A stretch of 64,000 nt of DNA from CAZBBB01 sp964490005 (lineage in GTDB: Bacteria > Planctomycetota > B15-G4), in the NCBI GenBank assembly GCA_964490005.1, contig CAZBBB010000005.1, forward strand, positions 9,606 to 73,605, read 5' to 3'. The notes beneath the pieces were generated by a model that had not been told where the DNA came from, did no database searches, and saw nothing but the letters and a program-made list of their open reading frames with translations. Below are positions 27,962 to 38,436 of this stretch, piece after piece. Position 1 is the first letter of the stretch; each line of letters begins with the position of its first letter. The position numbers were made by a program, and so were the translations under genes.

Positions 27962-29098
27962 GTGCCCTCCGACGTCGTCTCGTTGACCGAAGAACTCATC
28001 GCGCTCGACACGGCGCCCGGACGCACCGTGGCGCCGCTGGCGGGCCGGTTGGGCGAGCGCCTCGCCGCCGCCGGGGCGGCGGTGCGGCTGCAGCCGGCGC
28101 GCGGGGCGGCGGGCGAGGTCAACCTGCTCGCGCGCTTCGGCGGCGCGGACGCCGCGGGGCTGGTGCTCGCGGGGCACATCGACACGGTGCCCTGGCAGGA
28201 GGGCGAGCGCGCCACGACGCGCGCCGAGCGTGACGGGCGCCGGTTGTACGGCCGCGGCGCCTGCGACATGAAGGGCGCGGTGGCGGCCTTCGTGCTGGCC
28301 GCCGAGCGGCGCCTCGGGAGCTTGCGCCGGCCGCTGCTGCTCGCGCTCACCTACGCCGAGGAGACCGGGTGCCACGGGGCGCTCGACCTCGTCGCGGACC
28401 CGGCCGTCGCGGGCGGACTGCGCGGCGCCGTCTGCATCGTCGGCGAACCGACCGACGGCCGGCCGATCACGGCCCACAAGGGCTATGCCGTGGCGCGCAT
28501 CGCGCTGCGCGGCCAGCCGGCGCACTCCTCCGACCCGTGGTCGGGCTGCGATGCGTCCGTGGGGCTCGGCGTGCTGCTGCGCGAACTGCACGCGCTGCGC
28601 GAGGAGCTGCGTGCCGAGGGCGATCCGGCCTGTGGCCTCGAGCCGCCCTGCACGACGCTCAACACGGGCGTCGTGCGCGCGGGCACGGCGGAGAACGTCG
28701 TCCCCGACCGCGCCGATCTGCTCCTCGAGTGGCGGCCCGTCCCGCGCGCCGACGCCGCGGCGCTGCGCGCTCGGGTGCAGGGCTGCATCGGGCGCGCCTG
28801 CGCCGCCGTCCCCGGACTGCGCGGCGAACTCGACTGGCCCGAACCGCTGCCCGCCTTCCATCAGCCGTCGGCGACGCCACTCGTGGACTTCCTCGTCGAG
28901 CGGACGGGCCGCGCGCCGGGCAGCGTGGCCTTCTACACCGAGGCCGAGCTGTACCGCTCCGGGCTCGCGCTCCCCACGGTGGTCTGCGGCCCGGGCTCGA
29001 TCGCGCAGGCGCACCGCGTCGACGAGTCGATCCTCTTCGACGAGCTCGAGGCGGGCGTCGAGCTCTACGCCGACGCGATCACGGCCTTTTGCGGCTGA
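27962..29098 (+). CDS. argE: M20 family deacylase, probable acetylornithine deacetylase
   Basis: 378 residues from GTG. The di-zinc site residues of the ArgE/DapE family are present: LAGHIDTVPW, RGACDMKGA, TYAEETGCHGA, and the C-terminal His in SIAQAHRVDES. The lid domain has the dimer motif NTGVVRAGTAENVVPD. The enzyme would remove the acetyl group from N-acetylornithine in arginine synthesis. Distinction from DapE rests on overall resemblance only and no arginine gene lies beside it, so the exact substrate is moderately supported. Confidence 0.8.
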   Translation: MPSDVVSLTEELIALDTAPGRTVAPLAGRLGERLAAAGAAVRLQPARGAAGEVNLLARFGGADAAGLVLAGHIDTVPWQEGERATTRAERDGRRLYGRGACDMKGAVAAFVLAAERRLGSLRRPLLLALTYAEETGCHGALDLVADPAVAGGLRGAVCIVGEPTDGRPITAHKGYAVARIALRGQPAHSSDPWSGCDASVGLGVLLRELHALREELRAEGDPACGLEPPCTTLNTGVVRAGTAENVVPDRADLLLEWRPVPRADAAALRARVQGCIGRACAAVPGLRGELDWPEPLPAFHQPSATPLVDFLVERTGRAPGSVAFYTEAELYRSGLALPTVVCGPGSIAQAHRVDESILFDELEAGVELYADAITAFCG

Positions 29099-29122
29099 GG
29101 GCCGCGGCGTGCGGCGCTCAGC
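29094..29122. terminator. Inverted repeat spanning the convergent stops of argE and purQ
   Basis: GCTGAG (29094-29099) pairs with CTCAGC (29117-29122), with an inner CCGC/GCGG pair. The argE TGA and the purQ stop lie within the arms. Plausible bidirectional terminator without a T-tract. Confidence 0.45.
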
Positions 29123-29918
29123 GGTGCGCGCGCACCCAGTCGCAGGCGTTGGCGAAGATCGGCGCTCCGGGCCCGAGGTCGGGCAGGCCGCCGGGCCGCC
29201 GCGCGCGGCGCGTCCAGGCCGGATGGTGCCAACCGAACAGCGCGCGCTCGGGATGCGGCATGAGCCCGAGCACGCGCCCCGTGCGGTCGGTCAGCGCCGC
29301 GATCGCGTCGCGCGAGCCGTTCGGGTTCGCCGGATAGGCCTGCGTCGGCCGGCCCTCGGCGTCGGCGTAGCGCAGCACGATGCGATCCTCCGCCGCGAGG
29401 CGGCGGGCGAGCGCGTCGTCGCAGACGATCTTGCCTTCGCCGTGCGCCAGCGGCAGCTCGGGCGCAGGCATGTCGCCGATGAACACGCAGCGGCGCGAAG
29501 CCACGGCCAGCCGGACCCAGCGGTCTTCGTATTTGCGGCTGTCGTTGTCGGCGAGGCTGACTTCCTGGCGGCCGAGCACGTCGTCGAGCCCGGGGAGCAG
29601 CCCCAGGCGCACGAGCGCCTGGAACCCGTTGCAGATGCCGAGGATCAGGCCGCCCGCGTCGAGGAAGGCGCGCAGCGGCTGCGCCAGCCTCGTTCCCAGC
29701 TCGCAGGCGAGCACGGCTCCCGCGCCGACGTCGTCTCCGTAGGCGAAGCCGCCGGGCAGCGCGAACACGTGGTGGCGGTGCAGCGCATCGGGCCGCTCGA
29801 GCAGCGCGTTCACGTGCAGCGAGGTGGTGCGCGCCCCGAAGTGCTCGAAGGCGAAGGCGGTCTCGCGCTCGCAGTTGGTGCCGGCGGCGCGCAGCACGAG
29901 CACGGACGGCGTGGTCAT
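29118..29918 (-). CDS. purQ: Phosphoribosylformylglycinamidine synthase, glutaminase subunit
   Basis: 266 residues. Class I glutamine amidotransferase with nucleophile motif GICNGFQALVRLGLLPG and the His-Glu pair in MPHPERALFGWHH. Start motif VLVLRAAGTNCERETAFAFE fits PurQ. It is about 40 residues longer than the common 227-residue form, through a middle insertion (EVSLADNDSRKYEDRWVRL) and a C-terminal extension, as in the longer PurQ type. It supplies ammonia to PurL in purine synthesis; its ATG overlaps the end of purL by 4 nt. Confidence 0.93.
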   Translation of the reverse strand: MTTPSVLVLRAAGTNCERETAFAFEHFGARTTSLHVNALLERPDALHRHHVFALPGGFAYGDDVGAGAVLACELGTRLAQPLRAFLDAGGLILGICNGFQALVRLGLLPGLDDVLGRQEVSLADNDSRKYEDRWVRLAVASRRCVFIGDMPAPELPLAHGEGKIVCDDALARRLAAEDRIVLRYADAEGRPTQAYPANPNGSRDAIAALTDRTGRVLGLMPHPERALFGWHHPAWTRRARRPGGLPDLGPGAPIFANACDWVRAHR

Positions 29919-32821
29919 CGGGCCCCGTGCTCCCCGTCGAAGTCGAGCGTACCGACCCAGGCGCGGCGCAACTCGTCCAGCGGAGCTGCCAGCAGCGTCT
30001 CGGCACCCAGCGAGAGGCGCAGGCGCGGATCGGCCCGCGTGCACCCCAGCTTCGCCCAGGGCACGCCGGCGGCGTCGAAGCGCGCCGCGAGCGCCGTTTC
30101 GCGCCCGCCCTCGACCTCGAGCAGGAAGCGCCCGGGCGTCTCCGCGAAGAGTCGGCGCCACGCGTCCGGCTGCCCGCGCACGGGCAGCGGCTGCAGGTCG
30201 AGGTCGAGTCCCACGCCGCCGGCGAAGGCCATCTCGGCCGCGGCGACGGCCAACCCGCCCTCGGAGAGGTCGTGGCAGGCCGCGACGTCGCCGGTGCGCA
30301 GCGCCGCGTGGAGCGCGCGCAGGACGAGCGGTCCGAGCCGCAGGTCGACGGGATCGACCCGCGCGCCGAGTTCGCCGAGCAGCCGCGCCAGGTGCGAGCC
30401 GCCGAGTCCCTCGCCGGTCGCGCCCACGATCCAGACCTCGTGGCCGGGCTGCTTGAGGTCCATCGTGACGCACTGCGCGACGTCGGGCACGATCGCCAGC
30501 GCCGAGATCAGCAGGGTCGGCGGGATCGAGAGGGTGCGTCCGCCCTCGCGGTACTCGTTGTTGAGGCTGTCCTTGCCGGAGATGAACGGCGCCTCGTAGG
30601 CCAGGGCGCCGTCGAAGCAGGCGCGGCACGCGAGCACCAGGTCGGCGAGGTTCTCGGGCCGCTCGCAGCTGCCCCAGCTGAAGTTGTCGAGGATGCTGGC
30701 TTCGGCCGGGTCGGCGCCGACGGCGACCACGTTGCGCAGGGCCTCGTCGATGGCGTGCAGCGCCATCTGGTAGGGGTCGACGTCGCCGATCCACGGATTG
30801 AGGCCGCAGCCGACGGCGAAGCCGCGCCGGCTCCCGAGGACGGGGGCCGCCACCGCGGCGTCCGACGGGCCGATCCCGAACGGGCCGAGCAGCGGCTTGA
30901 CGACCGAGCCGGCCTGCACCTCGTGGTCGTACTGGCGGATGATCCACGCCTTGCTGGCGATGTTCGGCGCGGCGAGCAGGCGCACGAGCAGCGCGCCGGC
31001 CTCGTGCAGCGCCGGCAGACTCGGATCGCGGCTCGAGCGCACGCGGCGCTCGGCGCGGCGCGTGCGCCGCGGCAGGCCCTCGTGCAGGAACCGCATCGAC
31101 AGGTCCATGACCTGCCGTCCGCGGAACTCCGCCGTCAGCCGACCGCTCGCGTCGAAGGTGCCGATGACGGTCGCCTCGACGTCCTCGGCGGCGAACACGC
31201 GCAGGATCTCCTCCTCGTGCTCGGGCGGGACGGCGAGGACCATGCGCTCCTGGGCTTCGCTGATCCAGATCTCGCGGTAGGTCAGGCCGTGGTACTTGAG
31301 CGGCACGCGGTCGAGCACGACGTGCGCGCCGCATTCGGCGCCCATCTCGCCCACGGCCGACGAGAGGCCGCCGGCGCCGCAGTCGGTCACGCCGCGGTAC
31401 AGGCCGCGGTCGCGCGCGATGAGCAGCGCGTCCATGACCTTCTTCTCCTCGATCGCGTTGCCGATCTGCACGGCGCCCGAACTGACGGTCTCGCTCTCCT
31501 CGTGCAGCTCCTGGCTCGAGAAGGTCGCGCCGTGGATGCCGTCGCGTCCGGTGCGGCCCCCGACGAGCAGGATCCGGTCGCCGGGGTCGACGCGCTTGGC
31601 GAGCCGGTCGGCCGGCAGCAGGCCGATGCTGCCGCAGTAGACCAGCGGGTTGCCCACGTAGCGCTCGTCGAACCAGACGGCGCCGTTCACGGTGGGGATG
31701 CCCATGCGGTTGCCGTAGTCGCGCACGCCGGCGACGACGCCGCGCAGCACGCGCGCCGGATGCAACGCGCCCTTGGGCAGCTTCCCGGACGGCAGGTCGG
31801 GCGGCCCGAAGCAGAACACGTCGGTCGAGGCCACCGGCCGGCTGCCGAGCCCCGTCCCCAGCGTGTCGCGCAGCACGCCGCCCAGCCCGGTGCCCGCGCC
31901 GCCGTAGGGCTCGATCGCGGAGGGATGGTTGTGCGTCTCGACCTTGAACGTGAGGTGGTGGTTGTCGTCGAACGCGACGACGCCCGCGTTGTCGACGAAC
32001 ACCGAGCGGCAGTAGGGGCGCGCGAGCTTGCGCGTCGCGGCGGCGATCGTCGACTTGAGCAGGTTGTCGATGCGCTCGCCCTCGAACTCGACGAGGCCGG
32101 TGAGCGTCTTGTGCTTGCAGTGCTCCGACCAGGTCTGCGCGATGGTCTCCAGCTCGATGTCGGTCGGCTCGCGTCCTTCGGAGCGGAAATGGGCCTGCAC
32201 CGCGGCCATCTCGTGCTCGTCGAGGGCCAGGCAGCCCTCGGACGAGATCCGCACGAGTTCGCGCGGCGGGACCTCGCGCAGCGGCACGTGCGTCAGGGAG
32301 AAGGGCGCGTCCGGCAGCGGCTCGACGGGCGGGATGCCGGCCGGCGCATCGAGGCGCGACTCCTCGATCGCCGCGTTGGAGAGCAGTTCGCTGCCCAGCC
32401 GCGCCAGCGCGGCCCGGTCGGTGCCGGCGGGGGCCACCCAGGCGTGCCAACTGCGCACGTCGCGCACCTGCAGACCGAGGCGGCCCGCGGCGCGGACGAT
32501 GCTCTGCGCGACGGGATCCATCACGCCGGGGCGACGCACGACCTCGAGACGCAGCGTCTCGGGCTCGCGCGGATCGTCGCCGGGCGCGAAGATGCGGACC
32601 GTGTTCATCACCGGGTCGGCCAGCAGCCGGTCGGCCAGGGTGCGCGCCGCATCGCGCCCGCCCACGATGCGCAGCGAGTAACCCCGCCGGCTCGCGAGCC
32701 CGTCGCCCACGTCGATGCCGAGTTCGGCGGCGGCGGCCCGCGTGCGCAGCGCGGCCACGTCCGAACGATCGGGACGGATGCCGATTTCGATGCAGATGGC
32801 CGTCGCGGTCGGGTCGTTCAC
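29915..32821 (-). CDS. purL: Phosphoribosylformylglycinamidine synthase, large subunit
   Basis: 968 residues from the GTG at 32821, the start that begins the recognisable N-terminal PurS-like region (ICIEIGIRPDRSDVAALRTR). It thus joins PurS-like and PurL parts. Key motifs are SEHCKHKTL, VETHNHPSAIEPYGGAGTG, DCGAGGLSSAVGEMG and FISGKDSLNNEY. It converts FGAR to FGAM with PurQ ammonia in the fourth committed step of purine synthesis. The absence of a separate purS fits this fused layout. TAGGAT near 32851-32856 (minus) may be its -10 box; an exact inverted repeat sits just before the start. Confidence 0.94.
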   Translation of the reverse strand: MNDPTATAICIEIGIRPDRSDVAALRTRAAAAELGIDVGDGLASRRGYSLRIVGGRDAARTLADRLLADPVMNTVRIFAPGDDPREPETLRLEVVRRPGVMDPVAQSIVRAAGRLGLQVRDVRSWHAWVAPAGTDRAALARLGSELLSNAAIEESRLDAPAGIPPVEPLPDAPFSLTHVPLREVPPRELVRISSEGCLALDEHEMAAVQAHFRSEGREPTDIELETIAQTWSEHCKHKTLTGLVEFEGERIDNLLKSTIAAATRKLARPYCRSVFVDNAGVVAFDDNHHLTFKVETHNHPSAIEPYGGAGTGLGGVLRDTLGTGLGSRPVASTDVFCFGPPDLPSGKLPKGALHPARVLRGVVAGVRDYGNRMGIPTVNGAVWFDERYVGNPLVYCGSIGLLPADRLAKRVDPGDRILLVGGRTGRDGIHGATFSSQELHEESETVSSGAVQIGNAIEEKKVMDALLIARDRGLYRGVTDCGAGGLSSAVGEMGAECGAHVVLDRVPLKYHGLTYREIWISEAQERMVLAVPPEHEEEILRVFAAEDVEATVIGTFDASGRLTAEFRGRQVMDLSMRFLHEGLPRRTRRAERRVRSSRDPSLPALHEAGALLVRLLAAPNIASKAWIIRQYDHEVQAGSVVKPLLGPFGIGPSDAAVAAPVLGSRRGFAVGCGLNPWIGDVDPYQMALHAIDEALRNVVAVGADPAEASILDNFSWGSCERPENLADLVLACRACFDGALAYEAPFISGKDSLNNEYREGGRTLSIPPTLLISALAIVPDVAQCVTMDLKQPGHEVWIVGATGEGLGGSHLARLLGELGARVDPVDLRLGPLVLRALHAALRTGDVAACHDLSEGGLAVAAAEMAFAGGVGLDLDLQPLPVRGQPDAWRRLFAETPGRFLLEVEGGRETALAARFDAAGVPWAKLGCTRADPRLRLSLGAETLLAAPLDELRRAWVGTLDFDGEHGAR

Positions 32822-32827
32822 GAGGAA

Positions 32828-32847
32828 GCGCGTTCGGGGAAACGCGC
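32828..32847. promoter_or_regulatory. Inverted repeat in the purL leader
   Basis: GCGCGTT (32828-32834) and AACGCGC (32841-32847), exact, with a 6-nt centre, 7 nt before the purL GTG. It could be an operator or a small leader hairpin limiting translation. No purine riboswitch core is recognised. Confidence 0.35.
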
Positions 32848-32906
32848 ATCCTATCGAAGCGTCGGGCGGGCCGACAGCGGGCGGCGCGTTCACGGGGCCC
32901 GCGGTG

Positions 32907-32912
32907 TACGAT
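32907..32912 (+). promoter_or_regulatory. -10 box of a probable short-leader promoter for accA
   Basis: TACGAT, 9 nt before the accA ATG at 32922, so the predicted leader is about 0-3 nt. Confidence 0.45.
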
Positions 32913-32921
32913 CTTTCCCTC

Positions 32922-33902
32922 ATGGCCCGCGGCAAGGACGATCCGCTGAAGAACGCGCTCGGCTTCGAGCGCCCGGTCCGCGAACTCGACCTGAAGATCG
33001 CGGAGCTGGCGGGCAAGGACGGCACCAAGCCGGGTCACGCCGAGGAATTGGCCCGGCTCGTGGCCCGCCGCGACGAACTGCTCGCCGAACTGGCCGCCGG
33101 GCTGACGACCTGGCAGCGCATCCAGCTGAGCCGGCACGTGGAGCGGCCGGTCGCGGAGGACTACATCGACAGGCTGTGCACCGACGTCGTCGAGCTGCAT
33201 GGCGATCGGCTCTTCGGTGACGACCAGGCCATCTTCTGCGGGTTGGCCACGTTCGCCGGGCGACGCATCCTGCTGGTCGCGCACCGCAAGGGGCGCACGA
33301 CGCAGGAGCGCATCGCCTGCAACTGGGGCTGCGCCCACCCCGAGGGCTATCGCAAGGCCTTGCGCTGCATGAAGCTCGCCGAGCGGCTGCGGCTGCCGAT
33401 CCTGACGCTCATCAACACCCCGGGCGCCTACCCGGGCATCGGCGCCGAGGAGCGCGGCCAGGCGAGCGCCATCGCGTGGAGCATCCTCGAGATGTTCACG
33501 CTCGAGGTGCCCGTGGTGAGCGTCGTCATCGGCGAGGGGGGCAGCGGGGGCGCGCTCGGCATCGGCGTCTGCGACCGGCTGCTCGTGCTGGAAAACGCCT
33601 ACTACTCGGTGATCTCCCCCGAGGGGTGCGCCTCGATCCTCTGGAAGGACGGGGCGCGGGCCGAAGAGGCCGCCGAGGCCCTGCGCCTGGGCAGCGACAC
33701 GCTGCTCGAACTGGGGATCGCCGACGAGCGGATTTCCGAGCCGACGGGGGGCGCCCACCGCGACCCGCAGGCCATGGCGACCTCCCTCAAGGAAGCCGTG
33801 CTGCGGCAGCTCGAAGTCCTGTCGGCGCTGTCGCTCGAGGAGCTGCTGGCGGCCCGCACTGCGAAATATCGTTCCATCGGGCAGTTCGCCGGCGTCGCAT
33901 GA
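32922..33902 (+). CDS. accA: Acetyl-CoA carboxylase carboxyltransferase subunit alpha
   Basis: 326 residues, normal AccA length; the ATG at 32922 gives the standard N-terminus (LGFERPVRELDLKIAEL). Conserved blocks are GDRLFGDDQAI, HRKGRTTQERI, NTPGAYPGIGAEERGQ, VIGEGGSGGALGI and SPEGCASILWKD. With AccD it transfers the carboxyl group from carboxybiotin to acetyl-CoA, the first step of fatty acid synthesis. accD, accB and accC are not in the window. Confidence 0.96.
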   Translation: MARGKDDPLKNALGFERPVRELDLKIAELAGKDGTKPGHAEELARLVARRDELLAELAAGLTTWQRIQLSRHVERPVAEDYIDRLCTDVVELHGDRLFGDDQAIFCGLATFAGRRILLVAHRKGRTTQERIACNWGCAHPEGYRKALRCMKLAERLRLPILTLINTPGAYPGIGAEERGQASAIAWSILEMFTLEVPVVSVVIGEGGSGGALGIGVCDRLLVLENAYYSVISPEGCASILWKDGARAEEAAEALRLGSDTLLELGIADERISEPTGGAHRDPQAMATSLKEAVLRQLEVLSALSLEELLAARTAKYRSIGQFAGVA

Positions 33903-34032
33903 GCGCGCGGTCGTGCAGGCTGGGGCCGCCGCGTCGCGGCGCGGCGCGCGGGCAGCCATCAGTCCCGAATCCGGGGACGTATGCGACCGCGTGTCTCTCT
34001 CCACCCGGCCCCGACTCCGCCCGAGCCCGGTC

Positions 34033-34701
34033 ATGACGGAGTCGATCCGCGACGACCACGAGCTGATCCGCGCCTGCCTCGGCGGGAGCCAGGAGGCCTT
34101 CGCGAGCCTCGTGCACCGCCACGAGCAGCGCGCCTTCTGGGCCGCCTACAAGGTCGTCGGAGACAGCGAGGCGGCGCGCGACGTCGCCCAGGAGGCCTTC
34201 GTCCGCGTCTGGCGCGCGCTGCAGCGCTTCGACTTCTCGATGTCCTTCACGACCTGGCTGTATCGCATCACGGTCAACCTCGCGATCGATCACCTGCGGC
34301 GCAACAAGCGGCACCGCGGCGCGGACATCGACGTGATGCGCGAGACGCTCGCCGACGAGTCGGCCGTCGAGGAGCCGGGCGCGAAGCAGGAGCACGGTCT
34401 GCTGGCGCGCCACGTCCGCGCGGCGCTCGAGTTGCTCGACGAGAAGTACCGCACGGTGATCGCGCTGCGCGACCTCGAGGGGCTCTCCAGCAAACAGATC
34501 TCCGACATCACGGGTATCGCCCACGCGACCGTGAGGTGGCGCCTGCACGTGGCGCGCAAGCAGTTCCGCGATGCCTGGAATCGCCTCGACCGCCGCGCGC
34601 AACCGGGCGCCGCGGACGAGGCGTCGGGCGTGCCGGCGACCCCCGGACCGAGTCGGGCCGCTCAACCTGCCGAGACAACCCACGAGGACGACCTCACGTG
34701 A
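34033..34701 (+). CDS. ECF-family RNA polymerase sigma factor
   Basis: 222 residues from the ATG at 34033. Region 2 reads LVHRHEQRAFWAAYKVVGD, then DVAQEAFVRVWRAL and FTTWLYRITVNLAIDHLRR. Region 4 has LDEKYRTVIALRDLEGLSSK followed by a helix-turn-helix. A Pro/Ala-rich tail of about 30 residues ends the protein. Its stop overlaps the GTG of a zinc-finger membrane protein, the usual sigma/anti-sigma arrangement. ECF factors do not recognise TCAAG/GCCGATA-type promoters, so it is unlikely to drive the pilus regulon. Confidence 0.92.
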   Translation: MTESIRDDHELIRACLGGSQEAFASLVHRHEQRAFWAAYKVVGDSEAARDVAQEAFVRVWRALQRFDFSMSFTTWLYRITVNLAIDHLRRNKRHRGADIDVMRETLADESAVEEPGAKQEHGLLARHVRAALELLDEKYRTVIALRDLEGLSSKQISDITGIAHATVRWRLHVARKQFRDAWNRLDRRAQPGAADEASGVPATPGPSRAAQPAETTHEDDLT

Positions 34702-35324
34702 TCTCCCGCAAGCTCTCCTGCCGCGCCGTCCGTGATCTTCTCCCTCTGCACGCCGGCGGCGACCTGCCGGCTCCGCGCGGCCACGCCGTGGACGAGCACC
34801 TGAGCGGCTGCCTCGCCTGCTTTCGCGAGTACCGCGAGTTCCTCGACCTGCGAGGCCGCCTCGGCGTCCTGGCCGAGGAGCCGCTGCCGGCGGGCGCGCT
34901 CGACGGCTTCACCGAAGAGGTCATGGCCCGCATCGCGATCGGCGAGGCCGGCCCGGCGGCCGAACTGCCGGCGCGCCCGGGCCGGCTGCTCAGCCTGCCG
35001 CGCCTGGCCGCCGCCGCCGCGCTGCTCGTCGGTCTGTTCGCCGGCTGGCAGCAGTTCTCCGCGACGGACGCTCCGCCGACCGCCGCGCCCGGCACGCTCG
35101 TTCGCCTCGACGGGCCCTTCACCGCGGTCGACCTCGTTTCGCCCGGGGCCACGCCGCCGCGGCCGTCCACGGCGCCGCAGGGGCTCTCGGGGATCGAGCG
35201 CGCGCTCATCGACTTCGGCGGGCTGCCCGCCGCGCGGCAGGTGCTGCGCGAAGGCGGGGGACAGGGCCTGCTGCCCGAACCCGGGCGGCGACTGCGCCCG
35301 CGCGACGCCTTCGACGGGCGCTAG
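34698..35324 (+). CDS. Putative anti-sigma factor with zf-HC2 motif and one transmembrane helix
   Basis: 208 residues from a GTG overlapping the sigma gene stop (GTGA). The N-terminus has the zinc motif HLSGCLAC with an upstream Cys and His (CRAVRDLLPLHAGG), typical of ZAS/zf-HC2 anti-sigma factors. One transmembrane helix lies near 100-116 (LAAAAALLVGLFAGW) and a Pro-rich, probably periplasmic tail follows. It should hold the ECF factor at the membrane until a signal arrives; the signal is unknown. Confidence 0.85.
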   Translation: MISRKLSCRAVRDLLPLHAGGDLPAPRGHAVDEHLSGCLACFREYREFLDLRGRLGVLAEEPLPAGALDGFTEEVMARIAIGEAGPAAELPARPGRLLSLPRLAAAAALLVGLFAGWQQFSATDAPPTAAPGTLVRLDGPFTAVDLVSPGATPPRPSTAPQGLSGIERALIDFGGLPAARQVLREGGGQGLLPEPGRRLRPRDAFDGR

Positions 35325-36391
35325 CCCGCGTCGCTCGCGTCGAGCGCGCGGCGGCGCAACTGCCCGCAGGCCACGCCGACGTCCCGGCCGCGCGGTCGGC
35401 GCACCGTCACGGCGATCTTCGCCTCGCGCAGGACGTCCGCGAAACGCTCGACGCGCGCCGCGTCGGGCGCCTGCAGGTCGATCGTGTCGACGGCGTTCCA
35501 GGGGATCAGGTTCACGGCGATCGGCAGGCCGCGCAGCAGGCGCACGAACTGCCGCGCGGTGGCCTCGTCGTCGTTGATGCCGGCGAGCACGACGACCTCG
35601 GCCGTCAGCCGCCGGCCGCTGGCCTGGAAGCGTTCCAGCGCGGCCTGCAGCGTGGCCGCCAGGTCCGAGCGCCCCAGTCCCGGCATGAGCGCCGCGCGCG
35701 CCTCGTCGCCGGGCAGGTGCAGCGAGAGCGCGAGGTTGAACGGGATGGGATTGCGCGCGAGCTGCCGCACGGCGGCGGGGTGGCCCACGGTGGAGATCGT
35801 GATGCGCCGCGCGCCGATGCCCAGTCCCTCGGGCGAGGTCATGACCTGCAGCGCCTGCTCGACCGCCTTGAGGTTGTGCGTGGGCTCGCCCGAGCCCATG
35901 AACACGTAGTTGGTCAGCGGCAATCCGGGCCGCGCGTCGCGCGTGACCAGGATCTGCTCGAGGATCTCGCCCGCCGACAGGTTGCGTTCGACCCCGTCGA
36001 GCCCGCTGGCGCAGAAGCGGCAGGCCACCGCGCAGCCGACCTGGCTCGAGAGGCACAGCGTGTGGCGCTCGCCGTCGGGGATGCTCACCGACTCGATCAC
36101 GCGGCCGTCGTCGAGGCGGGTGAGCAGTCCCCAGGTGCCGTCGCGGCTCTCGTGGACGCGCTCGAGCCGCCCGCGACGCACGCGCCAGGCGGCATCGGCC
36201 GCCGCGCGCAGCGGGAGCGACAGGTCGCTCATCTCGGCGAAGGAGGACGCGCCGCGCTCGTACACCCAGCGGCGCACGCTCTTGGGCGTGTAGGCGCGCG
36301 CGCCGGGCAGCTGCGCCAGCGCCGCCCAACCTTCGGGCGGCAGGTCGGTCAGGGCCGGCCGCGCCTCGACCGGGCGGTCGCCGTCCGCCAC
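35321..36391 (-). CDS. rlmN: Dual-specificity 23S rRNA/tRNA adenine C2-methyltransferase
   Basis: 356 residues. Radical SAM motif CAVACRFC near residue 118, SAM-binding loop FMGSGEPTHN (usually GMGEP; Ser replaces Met here), and the C-terminal catalytic Cys region GRDVGVACGQL. It methylates C2 of A2503 in 23S rRNA and A37 of some tRNAs. Its stop and that of the anti-sigma gene share the palindrome CTAG (35321-35324). It begins 7 nt after clpX ends, so it may extend the tig-clpP-clpX unit. Confidence 0.94.
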   Translation of the reverse strand: MADGDRPVEARPALTDLPPEGWAALAQLPGARAYTPKSVRRWVYERGASSFAEMSDLSLPLRAAADAAWRVRRGRLERVHESRDGTWGLLTRLDDGRVIESVSIPDGERHTLCLSSQVGCAVACRFCASGLDGVERNLSAGEILEQILVTRDARPGLPLTNYVFMGSGEPTHNLKAVEQALQVMTSPEGLGIGARRITISTVGHPAAVRQLARNPIPFNLALSLHLPGDEARAALMPGLGRSDLAATLQAALERFQASGRRLTAEVVVLAGINDDEATARQFVRLLRGLPIAVNLIPWNAVDTIDLQAPDAARVERFADVLREAKIAVTVRRPRGRDVGVACGQLRRRALDASDAG

Positions 36392-36398
36392 CGGTGCC

Positions 36399-37721
<1,323 letters not shown>

Positions 37722-37748
37722 CGTCGCCTCGTCGGTTGTAGAGCCCCG

Positions 37749-37767
37749 CGCGCCCTGCCCGGGCGCG
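37749..37767 (-). terminator. Hairpin directly after the clpP stop
   Basis: CGCGCCC, 5-nt loop, GGGCGCG, exact 7-bp stem ending at the clpP stop codon. No T-tract, so it may attenuate or stabilise clpP mRNA ends more than terminate before clpX. Confidence 0.4.
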
Positions 37768-38373
37768 TCAGGCAGTCTGCACCGGCTTGATGATCTCGTC
37801 CACCACGCCGTAGGCCACGGCCGCCTCGCCGTCGAGGTAGCAGTCGCGATCGGTGTCCTTCTCGACCTTCTTGAGCGGCTGCCCCGAGTGCTTCGCGATG
37901 ATCGCGTTGAGCGTGCCCTTGAGCTTGATGATCTCGTCGGCCTGGATGCGGATGTCGGCCGCGGTGCCGCCCGCGCCGCCCCAGGGCTGGTGGATCATCA
38001 CCCGGCCGTTGGGAAGCATGTGGCGCTTGCCCTTCGTGCCCGCCATGAGCAGCACGGCGCCCATGCTGGCGGCCTGTCCGATGCAGAACGTGGCGATCTT
38101 GCACGAGACGTGCTGCATCGCGTCGTAGATCGCCAGGCCGGCCGTGACCGAGCCGCCGGGCGAGTTGATGTAGATGTTGATGTCCTGCGAGCGGTTCTCG
38201 GTCTCGAGGAACAGCAGCTGCGCGACGACCGCGTTGGCCACGTGGTCGTCGATGGCCGTGCCGATGAACACGATGCGGTCCTCGAGCAGGCGGCTGTAGA
38301 TGTCGTAGGCGCGCTCGCCGCGTCCGGTCTTCTCGATGACGTAGGGGATCGGGTAGTAGGCACCGGACGCCAT
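37768..38373 (-). CDS. clpP: ATP-dependent Clp protease, proteolytic subunit ClpP
   Basis: 201 residues. Catalytic Ser in [11 protein letters not shown], His in VMIHQPWGG, and the Asp segment in [18 protein letters not shown]; the oxyanion-side motif [16 protein letters not shown] is normal. The N-terminal residues [20 protein letters not shown] fit a ClpP1-type subunit. It forms the degradation chamber with ClpX. Located between tig and clpX on the same strand. Confidence 0.97.
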   Translation of the reverse strand: MASGAYYPIPYVIEKTGRGERAYDIYSRLLEDRIVFIGTAIDDHVANAVVAQLLFLETENRSQDINIYINSPGGSVTAGLAIYDAMQHVSCKIATFCIGQAASMGAVLLMAGTKGKRHMLPNGRVMIHQPWGGAGGTAADIRIQADEIIKLKGTLNAIIAKHSGQPLKKVEKDTDRDCYLDGEAAVAYGVVDEIIKPVQTA

Positions 38374-38436
38374 GGGGGGCGACTCCTGGGGGAGGGGTTC
38401 TCGGGGGGCCGGGCGCGGGCGCCCGGCGGGGGGGCT

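Noticed and set aside
34033..34701. The ECF sigma factor as the regulator of the TCAAG/GCCGATA sites
   Set aside because: ECF factors recognise other promoter classes (often AAC-type -35), lack the regions used by FliA-type factors, and this one is paired with its own zinc-finger anti-sigma gene.
38408..38427. Inverted repeat GCCGGGCGC/GCGCCCGGC between tig and clpP as a terminator
   Set aside because: The arms leave only a 2-nt centre and lie in a G/C low-complexity stretch. The gene order tig-clpP-clpX suggests continued transcription.
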